Source: Theodoxus fluviatilis
Lineage: Eukaryota; Mollusca; Gastropoda; Cycloneritida; Neritidae
Reading direction: 5' to 3'
Length of the DNA: 64,000 nt
Assembly: GCA_034096865.1 (NCBI GenBank)
Contig: JAWQFJ010002797.1
Location: 197,093 to 261,092 of the forward strand
Positions 11,196-22,826 of this stretch are shown here, in pieces. How positions within the stretch are numbered: the first letter of the stretch is position 1; every line of letters starts with the position of its first letter. A program made the position numbers and the translations under genes. A model generated the notes under the pieces. It was not told the DNA's origin and did no database searches. It was given only the letters and a program-made list of their open reading frames with translations.

Positions 11196-12221
11196 AAGAT
11201 CTGACATGACGGGGCTCAGGGTGTCTCATTTTAGAGTGTGTCTAGCGGATACTCATTACCGTCCTGGAACATCCACTCGCCTTCCGTACAATCAAGGATT
11301 AACACAACACAAAGAAGGTAAGTGGGGAGGTTTGATTATAAGAACGACTTTCATAATAACTAATAATGGATAATAATTATTTTCCTAACCAAATGTAAAA
11401 CACAACCCATCAACATTATTGTTTAGCCATCCAGCCTTTTACCATATTTTCATTTACCTGAGAGTAGAACTCAGTTCAGCGTCTGAGGTGAGGGTTCAAG
11501 GCCGTGGAGTCGGAATCTTTTACCTTGGCCGTTTTCACTTGAAGTTGAAGCTTTCACATTAAAGGGTTAATGGCTGGCAAACAGGGCGAGCCCAAGAGGT
11601 GGGGTGTAGGGGGGACACGGTCAGGCAGTCAGGCGTGACTTATATCTTCAAAGGGCTGGCAGCCGATGATCGGTGTATCTGTAGGTGTTGGCATGGCCAC
11701 GCTTTTCCTCCTTCAGAGTCCTTGCGCTGGGCACCGGCAATACCCCTGGGGAGTGAAGCCTTGGAAACTATGAGCAGAGGGCAGGCAATTCTCTTCCCAT
11801 CTCCTGTTGACTTTAATGCAAAGTCTGGAAGCATGAACAAGCGAGAGAAAGCGGGACAGAGAGGTGGGGCACTTTATATTGTTCTCCGTTCTTGAGTATT
11901 GTTCTCCCAAATGAACCAATCACACAGCAGCGAGGTTGTCCGTTCGGGCCAGTGGCGTGCAGCAAGGTCTGCCAAGTGGACTAATGGCGAGTGAATAGGT
12001 TTCCCACACTGACCAATGAGCTTGCAATCTCGAGTGCAGATCTTGCCTGGACCAGTGGTACTGTGGGATTAGGTGTTGACAGGTTAATAGATGATTTCCA
12101 CTTAATCCATACTAGTTTTCAAGGCATATCTAATGTTTCTAATAAACATTAGTCTAAATCTGACTAGCTTCAATGCAAATAAGAATACCTTCTGGGGATT
12201 AAAATATCTCCACTCATAACA
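11196..12221 (-). repeat. Inverted copy of the Gypsy LTR
   Basis: Read on the minus strand it starts TGTTATGAG at 12221 and matches the LTR at 6698-7774 almost to its end. Strong identity runs to CCCTGAG (11211), with weak similarity over the last bases to about 11196. ORFs inside (11599-11895 and complements) are shadows of LTR sequence. Confidence 0.85.
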
Positions 12222-12234
12222 GTGTGTATGTGCA

Positions 12235-12274
<40 letters not shown>

Positions 12275-12298
12275 TGTGTGTGTGTATGTGTGTGTGTT
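12222..12298. repeat. (TG)n microsatellite, middle segment
   Basis: TG array between the inverted LTR and the next solo LTR, interpreted as a piece of the tract that begins at 6520. Confidence 0.9.
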
Positions 12299-13714
12299 TG
12301 TAACGAGAGCACTCTTCCTCATTTGCTGGTGTCTGCCATATTGTTGCTTATATACCAGTGGAGTGGGTTAGTGTGGCTGCCAACCCTGCTAGAATAGTGT
12401 GAGGTGGTCTGCCGACCTTATGATTGCAGTAGAATGCACCATGTTCATTCACGATTTATGAGAGGCGGTTGGTGAAGGAACACCGACACTTGCCTGGTGT
12501 ATAAATTAATCAGTAAAGTGCGTTGCGACTCCAAGCTGAGATTAATCACAGAACGACTAGAGAATTGTGATTAGCCAATCAACATGGGACATTGGAGTTC
12601 GCCTAACGACGGTGTTCGGATGGTGGATTGAGCAGAACTGAACTGAAGACGACATGTGATCGAATAAGTACGTATACAGCCGATCAGTGATTGGCCCTCT
12701 GTTTGAGATTATGACTGAAGACACCCTACATGTGTTGTGATTGGACAGAGAGGTATGAGGCTTTTGGGCGCCAGGATAAAACCCCCTGCAGACCCCGTAA
12801 AGGGCGCGCGAGTGCAGTTTTTCTAAGACAGCCACCGTATGTGTTCGTGGAAGCGCCCAGCTGTCTGAAATCGACGTGGCGCAAGCCTTCTACATTGAGA
12901 GTCCGTCCCATACAGAAAAGTTCGACTACCTCTAAAGAGAGCCACGACTGCAAAAGACAGAACTGAAGTATCGTCTCCTCTCCACATCACGAAGCTTCTC
13001 TCGACGAAAGAGGAGTTTGCCTCACCCCTACCACTGAGAAAGACGAACGTCTGCTTTCTCCATGTGGTCTGCAATTGTAAGCGTGTACGTCTTCGATTCA
13101 CCTTCTCCACAGAAACGTCTGCGCCAGCACCCAGAGTTTCGCCCCAGTCGTCTTGTTCCACAGAAAGATTATCAGCACCTGCCGTCATAAGCAAGAGAAT
13201 TCACCCCTCGACTGACCAGTCCACTGGGTGGAGAAAATTCCAGTGTTCTTAATTCATTGTGGTGTGAAGGTGCCTGGCGGTGCACCGGTTTCCCCCTTCC
13301 CCTTTCCCTTCCCTCTCCCTCCCCCTCCACGTGCGTTCGTCACATCCACCGTCAAACTCAACTAAAGAGACCGCTGATTGGCTGCTCCTGCACCTTCGTA
13401 AGTTAAGTATCATTTCATTGGGTTTGGCAGACCACCTTTATTTTATCTGAGGAAGTAGATTCAGTATACTTATTGTTGCATAATTATTATTATTATTAGT
13501 ATCCTAATTACCGCATACAGTGCTCTCTTAAGATTTTGATTTTGAAGAAATGAAAGTATTTTGACTATGATCTGTGTCCTCACCGTCATTTCAGTCTTGT
13601 TCCATCGTTGATTGACGATTGTGTGAGAAGAGTTGCGAGTGGGCAGTGTGAAGTTAACTCCTAGATTAGTTCATTCATAAACGACCCGAATTAGAAATAA
13701 GCTAACTCGTAACA
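12299..13714 (+). mobile_element. Solo LTR, family B, copy 1
   Basis: The 1416-bp unit begins TGTAACGAGAGCAC and ends CTCGTAACA, with no internal retroelement genes. A close relative lies at 50907-52245; they share the AGCCAATCAACATGGGACATTG block, the CACCGGTTTCCCCC polypyrimidine block and the last 150 bp. The flanks are GTGTT and GTGTG, a near-perfect 5-bp repeat inside TG repeats. Strand is assigned from TG..CA ends only. ORFs at 12557-13252 are not conserved in frame with copy 2 and are not genes. Confidence 0.8.
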
Positions 13715-13724
13715 GTGTGTGAGT

Positions 13725-13781
<57 letters not shown>

Positions 13782-14112
13782 TGTGTGTGTGTGTGTGTGT
13801 GTATGTGCGTGTGTTTGCGTGCATGTGTTTGTGCGTGCATGTGTGTCTTTATATATGATTGTGTGTGCATGCATGCATGCATGTGTGTGTGTCTGTGCTT
13901 GTGTGCGTGTGCGTGTGTGTTTGTATATGTGAGTGTGCCTGTGTGTGTGTGTATGTGTGTGTGTGTGTGTGTGTGTGCATGTGTGTGCATGTGCATGTTG
14001 TATATGTGTGTGTGAATGTGTGTATGTGTTTGTGTGTGTGTATTTTAGAGTGTGTGTCCGAGTGTGTGTGTCTATGTATGTGTGTGTATCCATGTGTGTG
14101 TGTGTGTGTATG
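13715..14112. repeat. (TG)n microsatellite, right segment
   Basis: Long imperfect TG array with GCATGCATGCATGCATG interruptions near 13867. ORFs are Cys/Val or His/Thr artefacts. Confidence 0.95.
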
Positions 14113-14833
14113 TTTCCGATTTCATATATACCAAGCAACTGCAAGTCCTTGGGTGTTCAGTGACATAGACTTAAGCGACCCTTTTTCACAAACTGAGTCT
14201 TAACACACACACAGATAACGAGATTTTGATATATTTATATGTCAAAATCTGCCAAAATGTATCTCCCATTTAAGGAAAAAAGTAAACTCCTTCTCCAAAG
14301 ACTGTTCAAGTTATACTCACTCAAAGAAAAGTGGTGTGCGGACGGTCATTTTGAGAAGGGTTCAAGATTTAACAGCTTAATTTACAGTTGTTCATTAGCA
14401 ACGGGCCTTTTTCATGCATGCATCAGCGCTAAGTTAGGCAGAGTGGTAGAGATAATATGTCTCTGAACATAGAATGATAAGTATGCATGCAGTTTTAAAG
14501 GTTTTTGCCTTTATTTCATCTTTCAAACTCAATTGTTTCTTTGATGTTAACCCTGGAATATCACCCCCACTGTCCATGCTGTCTGCCGCAACTTCAGCTT
14601 GTACCGAAACATTGACACTAACTAGAAGCTCGTTGATCTGATGGGTTGTCTGCTTCATAGCCGATCTCACACCTTTACTCCCCCTCCTCACTTTCTGTTT
14701 CTTGCGCTTGTTGTAATTGCAACAGGCCAAAGGCCTGCGCAATAAATGTTTCGTTTGTTCATTTGTTCATTTGTTCGTTCCTCCTCCTTACTTTCCAAGT
14801 CGTTAATACTGGTGTCCGCTCAATAGTCCGTTA
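14113..14833. other. Intronic sequence; possible non-LTR 3' tail near 14720-14785
   Basis: Mostly featureless. CAACAGGCCAAAGGCCTGCGCAATAAATG followed by repeated TTCGTTTGTTCATTTGTTC (14720-14785) resembles the 3' tail at 36945-37000, so it may be a heavily 5'-truncated retroelement end. TTA at 14831-14833 is the left target duplication of the next element. Confidence 0.4.
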
Positions 14834-16050
14834 GGCCCGTCGCACACTAGGCGTCCAAGCAGCCAAGCAGCCAAGCAGCTGGGGTATTTTGAACGCGCAG
14901 TACAGTGTGCGAGGGTAGCCGCCGGCTGATTCGGCTGCGCGCGCCCAGCCGCTTGCGTCCAAGCGTCAGGCGCTCGGAAGTAGGGTCGTCTCTATTTCCG
15001 AGCGCCTAGACGCTTGGACGTGGCCAATCAGATTGTTTGCAAGGGCAGGCAAGAAAACCTCTACAATCTCGGGATGAAAAGTTATTATGATCGTGACAAG
15101 ACCCGGGAGAGTCTCCTGTGGATTGGGGTGGAGATGAAGAAAGGCTGGAGTGGTAAGTTTGAAATTTCGGCATAGTTTTCGTCAGCGTGGTTTTAGCAAA
15201 GAGTAGTATTAGCGCCTACCAGAAATTATTTGACATCAAAATTCAAATAAGTTTCTAAAATTCCTTGATCTTTTCTTTTAAAATTTGACATTTTGAAAAA
15301 ACAAGTCTTAGGTTCTGCAGGAAAAAATAAGGTCAGTCGGGTTACCAATGCATAGTTTTTTCTTTCTTTTTTTTTTGGCCTAAGCTCAGTGCTGAAGCCT
15401 TTTTTGTGCATTTGTTTTCATGCATTCTAAGTTTAAAATGAATGTTAGTTTGGCTCATTGGGTCAAAATCGAGTAAATTCTAGGACACTGTACCCCGGTT
15501 AGTGTGAGTACATGTACTGTGTTTAGTACTGCTTGTGGAATAGAGGATAAATTATTGTTCAGACTTCAAGACTTCGTGTAATGTGGCCTGTGCATAGATA
15601 ACCTAGAACCTTAAAGGGACAGTTCCTCTCTGGGCTCTTATGCACTGTGCATGTTTATTTCAGTTTTACAGTGTTTTGATTCTATTGCTTTTTTAATTTT
15701 TTTACAACTGGTCATACTGATCTGCATAAAATATTAAAACAATCACAAGAATAATGCATTGTGTTTAGCTTGTATGTTTTTTGTTATGTCCAGTGTCACT
15801 CCTACTCTGATTTATTTATTATGAATCGCAGGCAGTCAAAAAAATACACTCAGCATTTATTCAATTACTGACCATTTTGTTTGACCAGATTATAAATGCT
15901 GCATAATGTACTTTCCAAATATGGCAAGTGCCGCTCGCGTCAAGCTGCGAGTGTGCGAGATGAGGACGCAAGCGGCTCACAGCTAGCGGCCAAGCGCCGT
16001 AGGACGCAAGCAGCTTGCGTCACAAATGGACGCCTAGTGTGCGACGGGCC
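14834..16050. mobile_element. PIF/Harbinger-like DNA element with TTA target duplication
   Basis: The termini are perfect inverted repeats of about 24 bp (GGCCCGTCGCACACTAGGCG... and its complement ending at 16050). They are flanked on both sides by TTA (14831-14833 and 16051-16053), the signature 3-bp target of PIF/Harbinger. A further palindrome of GC-rich arms sits at 14966-15016. The inside has no transposase ORF, so it is non-autonomous or internally deleted. A short MADF-like remnant (next entry) supports descent from a full Harbinger element. Confidence 0.8.
15059..15152 (+). pseudogene. MADF/Myb-SANT-like domain remnant inside the Harbinger-like element
   Basis: The frame reads LYNLGMKSYYDRDKTRES and ends in MKKGW just before a good donor, GTAAGT (15153). 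MADF domains begin with the same LY....Y.D...R...W pattern, and Harbinger elements carry such a DNA-binding protein beside the transposase. The piece is short and has no detected partner exon. Stop codons occur upstream in this frame. It may be a fossil first exon; it could also be chance similarity. Confidence 0.45.
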
Positions 16051-16864
16051 TTACCAGCGCACCGAGTTTAAGCTAGTCAGCAAGCGGCAACGTTGATGAT
16101 TGTCCAGAATTCGACAGAAACAACACCTTCCTCGTCTATTGCTTTGCAACTGGCGATGTTAGGAGACAAGAGTGTTCTCCCTGTCAGCCAATCGCGTTGC
16201 TCCTTCTAACTTCGTTGCCATGCGGAACCACGGTCTACAGCTCTCATTGGTCCATTTCTTCATGGTGACAGCTGTTTGTTTACGAATTGCAAACCTAGAG
16301 GAGAGCTTCTAATTGGTCAGAATGGGAACAAGGGTTGCACACGCTGAAAACTGAGGTCCTACACTTTCTTCCAGTATACATGTATAATTATCATCATGGT
16401 GTCCTGTTAGTGTTACGGTTACCGGAGGAAAACGACCGAAGAAAATGGGCTAAATGAGACAAAACAATTCTTTTTCTGCTAATGGGTAGGCGCAATAAAG
16501 TGCAATTTTTTGTATTTTTTGAGCTAACAAGAAATTCTCCAACATTATATTATCAAAACTACGTGTATGAAGTATTCAGTTTTACTAAAAAGTCCAAATG
16601 CACAAAATCCTCCCGCATTACCTTTGTCAGCCTCTATTGCGTTTTTGCTGCGTGCGAGTTAGGACTCAGTTCGTGAAAACTGGTCACCTATGGGTTTTTT
16701 TCCCCTTGAATGTATGCGATGGAAGCTTTTTTTGAGACAAATGGATGTCGTTGCATTTTTATTTATGTCCCGAGGAAACTGAAAACACACCCTGTCCTAA
16801 CAAATGTGTGTACGTTTTAAACATTGGGTCAATTGAAAGACCATTAGTCGTCTCACGATGCTCT
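16051..16864. other. Intronic sequence, nothing recognised
   Basis: No repeats, exon borders or family motifs were seen. The ORF 16482-16676 is a random-looking short frame. Confidence 0.5.
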
Positions 16865-17575
16865 GTTGTTCAGAATCGCAAGTTGAAAGTCAGTTAGAAA
16901 GTTCGGAATTGTGCTGCTAGGCTGGTTTTTTGATGTCCCAAGCGTACCCATGTCTCATCACTCCTACATGCACTTCACTGGCTCCCCATCTCTCAGAGGA
17001 TAGATTAATAACTTGCTACTTTGTGCTTCAAGGCCATCGACAACACCGCATCACACGCTCTTACAGAAATTCTTGCAGTCTACACGCCCTCCAGATATCT
17101 ACGCTCAGCTGCTGACTCTAGAATGCTCAAGGCCCCCCGCCGTAATAAGAAAACTCAAGGACAGCGTGCCTTCTCCTATATCGGACCTGTAACCTGGAAT
17201 AGTCTCCCTCTCTCAGTCCGTCATTATGACACTCTGCCCCAGTTCAAAAGTGCTCTAAAGACCCATCTTTAAAGCATCCATACGTGATTATCTATTCAGA
17301 TGATCTCACTTCTGTCGCCTGTACATATGACACGTATTGCTTGATCTTAAAGACTCACTGAGCTGACAGCTGTCAAAGACATGTACTAAAATCTTTGTCA
17401 TTGTTGATCATATTCTTCATATATCTTACCAATTGTTGTACATGGATTAGCTACTGTGTATTTTGTGTCTTAATTATCAATGTTTTCATTTCTTTATGAG
17501 CAAGGACAATTTGTAAGAAAGGCAGAAATGCCTAAAATTTCATCCTTGATAAATAAAGAATCAATCAATCAATCT
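16865..17575 (+). pseudogene. 5'-truncated CR1/Rex1-like non-LTR retrotransposon end
   Basis: The last part of a reverse transcriptase protein is visible: LHWLPISQRID, the YTPSRYLRSAADSR block, GQRAFSYIGPVTWNSLPLSV and FKSALKTHLF*, ending at 17271. This LHWLP...WN.LP..(L/I)R....F....K..L series is standard for the C-terminus of CR1/Rex1/L2-type elements. About 300 bp of 3' UTR follow, then AATAAAG and (ATCA)n (17550-17575), the usual microsatellite-like tail. Frameshifts at about 16925 and 17000 and a double stop after QRID break the copy. The polymerase core is missing by 5' truncation. Confidence 0.75.
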
Positions 17576-17945
17576 CTTCCGATCCGCCTTTCCCGCTGAG
17601 CTGCTTTGCCTTACTTGACCTGGCCAGCAAGTGCTATGTATATTGTATAGTTTGTTCTACTTGTTCAATTTAATCTTAGAGATTTTACGCGGTTTTTGCT
17701 GTGTCTGTGTATGTTTCGTTCATTTTTTCATTCTGGTCATGAAACTTCTGCAGCTTCGAGTTCCATACATGAGAATGGTACAGACACTGATCTTTAGATG
17801 GAATGCGTTCCGCATTATCATATGCTGCAGTGCAGGATTCAAGTCCGTCCAACACCTTGGTGCCTTAGGTTTTTATTGAAACTTTCTTTTTACCCTACCT
17901 GGCGTTAGAAATTGACTGCCTGTGTGACATTCCAAGACATCTTCT
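17576..17945. other. Intronic sequence, nothing recognised
   Basis: Unremarkable AT-rich DNA between two retroelements; the ORF at 17631 has no signature. Confidence 0.4.
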
Positions 17946-19123
17946 TGTGATGGTCCCCCCATCTGTGAGTCCAGCCAAGTGGATCAAGGGAATGAATAGA
18001 GAAGGCAGCGATTGCTATCCAAGCCTATCTGTGAGTTCAGCCAAGCTGATCAAGGGAATGCATAGAGAAGGCAGTGATTGTTATTCAGGCCCATCTGTGA
18101 ACAAAGCCACTTTGAAGTTAGGGTCACTGGAAGGGAAGGAATGGAGAAGGCAGCTATTGTTATCTAGAGACCCACACGCAGGTGCAGACAGCATGGCGTG
18201 TCAGACATCAATGAAGCGTCCTGCCACTGGCTTGTTGGAGACGCTAGAACATTAGTTCCCCAGGGAGTAGTTAATTATGGGAAGTTCAACAACAAGTTTA
18301 TTTGAGGCTGCAACTGCCTCCCAAAATGTGGGTGGAGTCAATAGGTCATCACAGTGTGTCACGACATGAGTGGCTCGCCCCCTCAGCATTGAGGTTCATG
18401 AAAAACAACAAGAATTGTCGTCCCCTTCACAAGACTAGCCCTGAAGTCCCTGCTGAGACAGAGTATTCCCTTCAACTCGTCTCAGAGGTGCCTGACCATC
18501 AACGCTGTTGTCGTAAACCCTTTTGCTACGAACGGAGACGAGTCCACATCAACGCTGTCCACCAACGCTGCTGTCGCCGTTACCCCTCAACGCTGCTGTC
18601 ACCGCGACTCCTCAACGCTGCTGTCACCGCCATCCATCAATGCTGTTGTCGTCACCCCAGTCTGCTGAGGTTGGAGGCAAGTTCCCACCAACGCTGCTGA
18701 TGCTGCTATACTCCTTCAGCAGTAACTGTGATCCGACCTTCCCGTGGAAAATTCTGGACTTGAAAGTTAGTAAACTCGTGTTATATGAACGTTGTTCTAT
18801 CAACGAACATTCGGAGATCGCTTCCAATAGACTCACGAGATAAGTCACCCAAGTGGAACTGAAGATAAGCTTTATCATTCATTAATTAGGGCTGGCGTAG
18901 TACTAACTACTCTTCTTGTGCATGCTTGATTTTTACAGGAATATGTTATAGTTTGTCATTATTTGATTAAATCATTATTAATTGAGTTCTCATGACCTTT
19001 TCTTCTGGTTTTGAGAGAAGAGACAGCGTGAATGAAAGCAGTGACTGTTATGTGTGCAAGTCAGGCCTCATCCAACCAGTGATAGATTAACATACCCCTA
19101 GACTCAGAGGCCGACTTGTAACA
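17946..19123 (+). repeat. 5' LTR of the Gmr1-like element
   Basis: It starts TGTGATGGTCC and ends CTTGTAACA. It contains about two copies of a 66-bp repeat with TGTGAGTTCAGCCAAG (17966-18110) and short CAACGCTGCTGTC repeats (18536-18660). It lacks a 29-bp piece present in the 3' LTR at about 25027-25055. ORFs at 17947-18843 are repeat-derived and not genes. Confidence 0.9.
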
Positions 19124-19150
19124 TATGTGGTTGGCCTCGTCCGAGATATG
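19124..19150 (+). promoter_or_regulatory. Candidate primer-binding site
   Basis: TGGTTGGCCTCGTCCGAGAT follows three bases after the LTR end. CTCGTCCGAGAT resembles the proline-tRNA 3' end complement used by many retroelements; the match is partial and judged by eye. Confidence 0.4.
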
Positions 19151-19525
19151 ATCCTTTCAGATTGATTTCATCCTTCGAATTGATATTAACCTTTTGAATT
19201 GATGATACAATCCTTTGATTTGATTAAGCTAGTGAATGACTTTTTCTAAATAGAAACTGAGTCAGAGCCAAGACGTAATATCACTGTTTTGTTAGTGCTG
19301 TGTTGTTATTTCATGCAAAAGATTAATAGACCTTTGATATAAATCTTGTCTAAGACTTATCAGGGAATCTTGAATGTGTGAAGAGTGAGAGCATCTGTCC
19401 TCCGATCTTTTGTTCAATTTCAGGTCCTTGGTGTATGTGGCAGTGATTTGACCTGTTGTCTTGCTTATTTCACTCGATTTGCATTTGCTCGTTTCACTTT
19501 CGACGCGGTAGAAAAACAAATCAAA

Positions 19526-20806
19526 ATGAAGCAAGTTTGTATCGATTTTATTGAGACAAAGGACGTCACTCTGCTAGAGCATGCCACTAAACGGGATCTC
19601 CATGACCTTGCTACTCATTTTAAATTTTCAATTGGGGAGAAGGGAAATTTAGCCCAGCTGAAAGAGAAGCTGCTTAATGCCCTCAAGCAAAGCAACTTGT
19701 TGGGAGTAGTAGGAGAGGAGACAGATGTCAGCAGTATCAGGAGTGAGAGAGCACTCGAGCTAGAGCTAGAGCTCAAGAAACTGGAGTTGGAGGAGAAGAG
19801 AGCAGAGCGGGAGATGGAGGAGAAGAGACTAGAGCGGGAAGCAGCAGAGCGGGAGTTGGAGGAGAAGAGACTGGAAGCATAGCGGGAGCTGGACAAGCTC
19901 AGGGTTCAAGTCGAGCTCGCCAAGATATAGCTTGAGAGGGAAAAGTTAGGAAGGGGAATTCCGCCAGAAGTCATGGTGAGGGCTAGACCGCGCTCATCAC
20001 CCCGCGTGAAGGTGCCCTGCTTTGATGAGAAAGCAGTGGATACATTCTTTTCTCATTTTGAAGCCTTAGCCGAAGGTGGAAAGGTCGACAAAAGGGAATC
20101 AGTAGGGCTGGTACACCCGGTTCTGACGGGAAAGGCCAGTGAGGTGTTCCTATCGATGTCCTCAGCGGACCGATTAGAATATGACACCCTGAAGAGGGAG
20201 ATTCTGGAAGGGTACAATCATGTACCTGAACACTACCGGAAGAAATTAAGAGGTCGAAGAAAGAGGGAAAGCGAGACGTACAAAGAGCACGCGCGAGACC
20301 TCAGGACACTCTTCGACAGGTGGTGCCAGTCCATCAAAGTAGGCGAAGACTTCGGTAAACTCCGGGAGACTATGCTACTCGAGGCATACGCTGATGGACT
20401 GCCAGAGAGCCTCAGGTTTTACCTGAGCGAAAAAGGATTCGTGACACTCCACGAGGCTGAAGAGAGCAGTGACACCTACGCTGCTACTCATGCCTCAGTG
20501 GCGGCGAACAATGGTCGATCATGAGATCAACATGGCTTAGAGAGCCGGAGGAACCAGAGAAGTTCCAATTCTCTGAGAAAAGAAGAGAAACCCTGCAGTA
20601 GGGGAGGTCAGAGAGCCTATAACCAGTCGGGGTTCAAGTTCGCCGGGAACTGTCGCACCTGTGGGAGGCGGGGGCACAAAGCAGAGGACTGCTGGAAGAA
20701 GCCCACTGCAAACGTCAATTTTGTGGCACGGGGTTGGACAAGGGGATCTAACCACTGTGGGGTAAAGGGGCTAGGCCCCCCGAAGCAGGAAAGACTGACG
20801 GGTTAA
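19526..20806 (+). pseudogene. Gag polyprotein of the Gmr1-like element
   Basis: The ATG at 19526 starts MKQVCIDFIETKDVTLLEHA; upstream codons lie in untranslated leader. After about 75 residues comes a highly charged coiled coil (ELELELKKLELEEKRAERE). Next is a capsid-like helical domain with FSHFEALAE, HPVLTGKASEVF and a YADGLPESLRFYLSE motif. A CCHC zinc knuckle, CRTCGRRGHKAEDC, lies at 20651-20692. Gag would form the cytoplasmic particle and bind RNA. Three in-frame stops (TAG 19880, TAG 19928, TGA 20522) interrupt one otherwise continuous frame, so only nonsense changes, not frameshifts, have accumulated. Confidence 0.85.
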
Positions 20807-20820
20807 ATGGGGAGCAGACA

Positions 20821-21340
20821 GAAGGTTCGGTGGAGGACCGCGGTGGCGTATTCAGAGTAGTGAGAGCGAGTGAGTTTGATGCTTTCATGAGTGAGGGCGA
20901 GGTTACTCTAGAGAGTGGAGAAAGCAGGAAAGTGAAAATCCTGCTAGACACTGGAGCAGCTGTGACCCTTGTTAGGGAAGGGATCCTGCCCTTCAATGAA
21001 GAAACGTCCACGGGCGGAGAATCTACATCCGGGGAATAGCTGCAGCAGAGGATTTGCCTGTGTGTTTGCACTATGTGACCATAACCAGTCAGCTGGTGAA
21101 TGGGCCTGTAGAGGTGGGGGTGCTACCAGAGTCACATCCCCTACCCAAGGGAGTGGATGTTCTCCTTGGAAACGATGTAGCTGGGGGTGCAATCATCACC
21201 AGGGTTGTGGTGACTGAACGACCGGAGCCTGAAGAAGGGACGGAGGTTGTTGAACCTTCTCCAGCATGTGCCGTTACCCGGTCACAAGGCAGACTGGGTG
21301 AAGATGATGAGAAGATCGATCTGGGAGAAACTTTTATGAG
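20821..21340 (+). pseudogene. Aspartic protease of the Gmr1-like element
   Basis: The retropepsin active site LLDTGAAVTLVREG (20938-20979) keeps the D-T-G triad. The flap and C-terminal part continue in another frame after about 21015, with an IRGIAAAEDLPVCLHYVTI segment and the conserved VDVLLGNDVAGG, the ILG-type motif that ends retropepsins. The gene lies two bases out of frame from gag, which could reflect either programmed shifting or decay. The product would cleave Gag and Pol. One frameshift inside the domain disables it. Confidence 0.8.
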
Positions 21341-22826
21341 TTGTCTCACTCAGGATGGAAATCCGGAGTTGCGAAAAATGGACGATCTCGAGAGGCAAAT
21401 TGGTGAGTCGAACACTCCACAAGGCCTCCGTTTGGAACAGAGTACCGATGCAGAGTTACGGCCTCTGTTAGAAAAGGCAAGGCCTGAGGGAGAAGTGAGG
21501 AAGACGGGTAGCGGGTACTTCATCAGGGACGGAGTGCTGATGAGAATGTGGTCGCCGGAAGATGGGAAGATAGACGGGCGAGCAGTCACGCAGGTCGTGG
21601 TGCCAGGGGGTTGGCGGAGGAAGGAGGTTCTCCAGCTTGCGCATGACCACCAAATGGCAGGACACATTGGAATTGAAAAGACCCATCGGAAAATTCTAAC
21701 CCAGTTTTTCTGGCCAGGACTCAAAAGGGATGTGGTCGAACACTGCTAAACCTGCCACCATTGTCAGGTTGCCGGAAAACCAAATCCTCCCATACCGCCT
21801 GCTCCTTTGCACCCCATTCCCGCATTCTCAGAACCCTTTACATGGGTCCTAATCGACTGCGTCGGACCCCTCCCACAGACTGTCAGAGGAAATAGGTACC
21901 TCCTTACTATCATGTGCAGCAGCACTAGGTTCCCTGAAGCCATACCTCTGCGGAGCATCACGGCGAAGGCTGTCGTACGAGCACTCACCAATGTTTGCAC
22001 TCTGGTCGGGCTGCCAGAGGAAATTCAGAGTGATCAAGGGAGAAACTTCACCTCAAAACTCTTCAGACAAGTTGTTGCTTCCCTCGGCGTGAAACACTTG
22101 TGTAGCAGCCCCTATCACCCCGAGAGTCAGGGTGCTCTTGAACGTTTTCACCAGACTCTCAAAACAATGCTGCTAGTGTTTTGCGAAGAACATGACCGCC
22201 AGTGGGATGAAGTGATCCCCTTCCTTCTTTTTGCAGCCAGGGAGGCAAAGCAGGAGTCACTCGGGTTCGCCCCATTTGAGCTTATCTTCGGACATGAGGT
22301 TCGAGGACCCATGAGACTGCTCCGAGAAGAGTGGATGCGAGAGAGGAAGAATGAGAATATCTTGCAGTACGTGGAGAGATTCCGAGAGCGGCGGAGAGTG
22401 ACACAAGAGTTGGCTAGAAAGCATTTACAAGTGGCGCAAGAACGCATGAAAGAGACGTTTGATCGGCATGCATGTGAAAGACAGTTCCAAGTGAGAGATA
22501 AGGTGTTGGTGTTGGTGGCACAACCTGACAACCCTCTCCAGTCAAAGTTCAGTGGTACCTATGAAGTGTTACGTCAAGTCGGGCGAGTGGACTATTTGAT
22601 CTCCACTCCGGACCGACGAAAAAGAACGAGAGTGTGCCACATCAACATGCTGAAGCAGTATCACTCTCGCAAGTCTCCAGTCGCACCCGAATCAAGCAAT
22701 CCGGTAGCCTCCAGCTCTGTTCTGGTGTTGGACCATGTGCAAGAAGATGGTGACACTCGCGCCGCTGAACTGGGTATTTCCACACTACTCTCCAACTCTG
22801 AAATGATTGGACAACTACCTTCATGA
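21341..22826 (+). pseudogene. Integrase of the Gmr1-like element, located upstream of RT
   Basis: An H2C2 zinc finger (HDHQMAGHIGIEKTH then C*TCHHC; the stop is TAA at 21747) is followed by a DDE core with VLIDCVGPLP, SDQGRNFTS and HPESQGALERFH, so all three catalytic acids are present. The C-terminal part has a GPY/F-like module (KFSGTYEVLRQVGRVDYLIST). From 21807 the frame is open for 339 codons. It would insert the cDNA into chromosomes. The protein ends in a natural TGA at 22824, before the RT leader, rather than at the end of pol as in ordinary Gypsy elements. Confidence 0.9.

Larger units (their letters stand above)
6698..12221 (+). mobile_element. Degenerate Ty3/Gypsy element with one direct and one inverted LTR
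   Basis: A 5' LTR (6698-7774) is followed by primer-binding-like sequence and by gag, protease, integrase-zinc-finger and reverse transcriptase remnants on the plus strand. Instead of a direct 3' LTR, the same LTR appears in reverse complement (about 11196-12221) and interrupts the reverse transcriptase. Both outer ends abut TG repeats of the same strand, with GTGTT on the left and GTGTG on the right, consistent with a 5-bp duplication in a microsatellite target. As in the element at 17946, integrase sequence precedes reverse transcriptase. Integrase core and the RT catalytic half are absent, so the copy is inactive. Confidence 0.8.

Noticed and set aside
12557..13252. Several ORFs in the solo LTR
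   Set aside because: The homologous LTR at 50907 does not keep the frames.
17947..18843. ORFs in the 5' LTR, with equivalents at 24491-25361
   Set aside because: They consist of LTR tandem repeats and appear in every copy, with indels that change frame.
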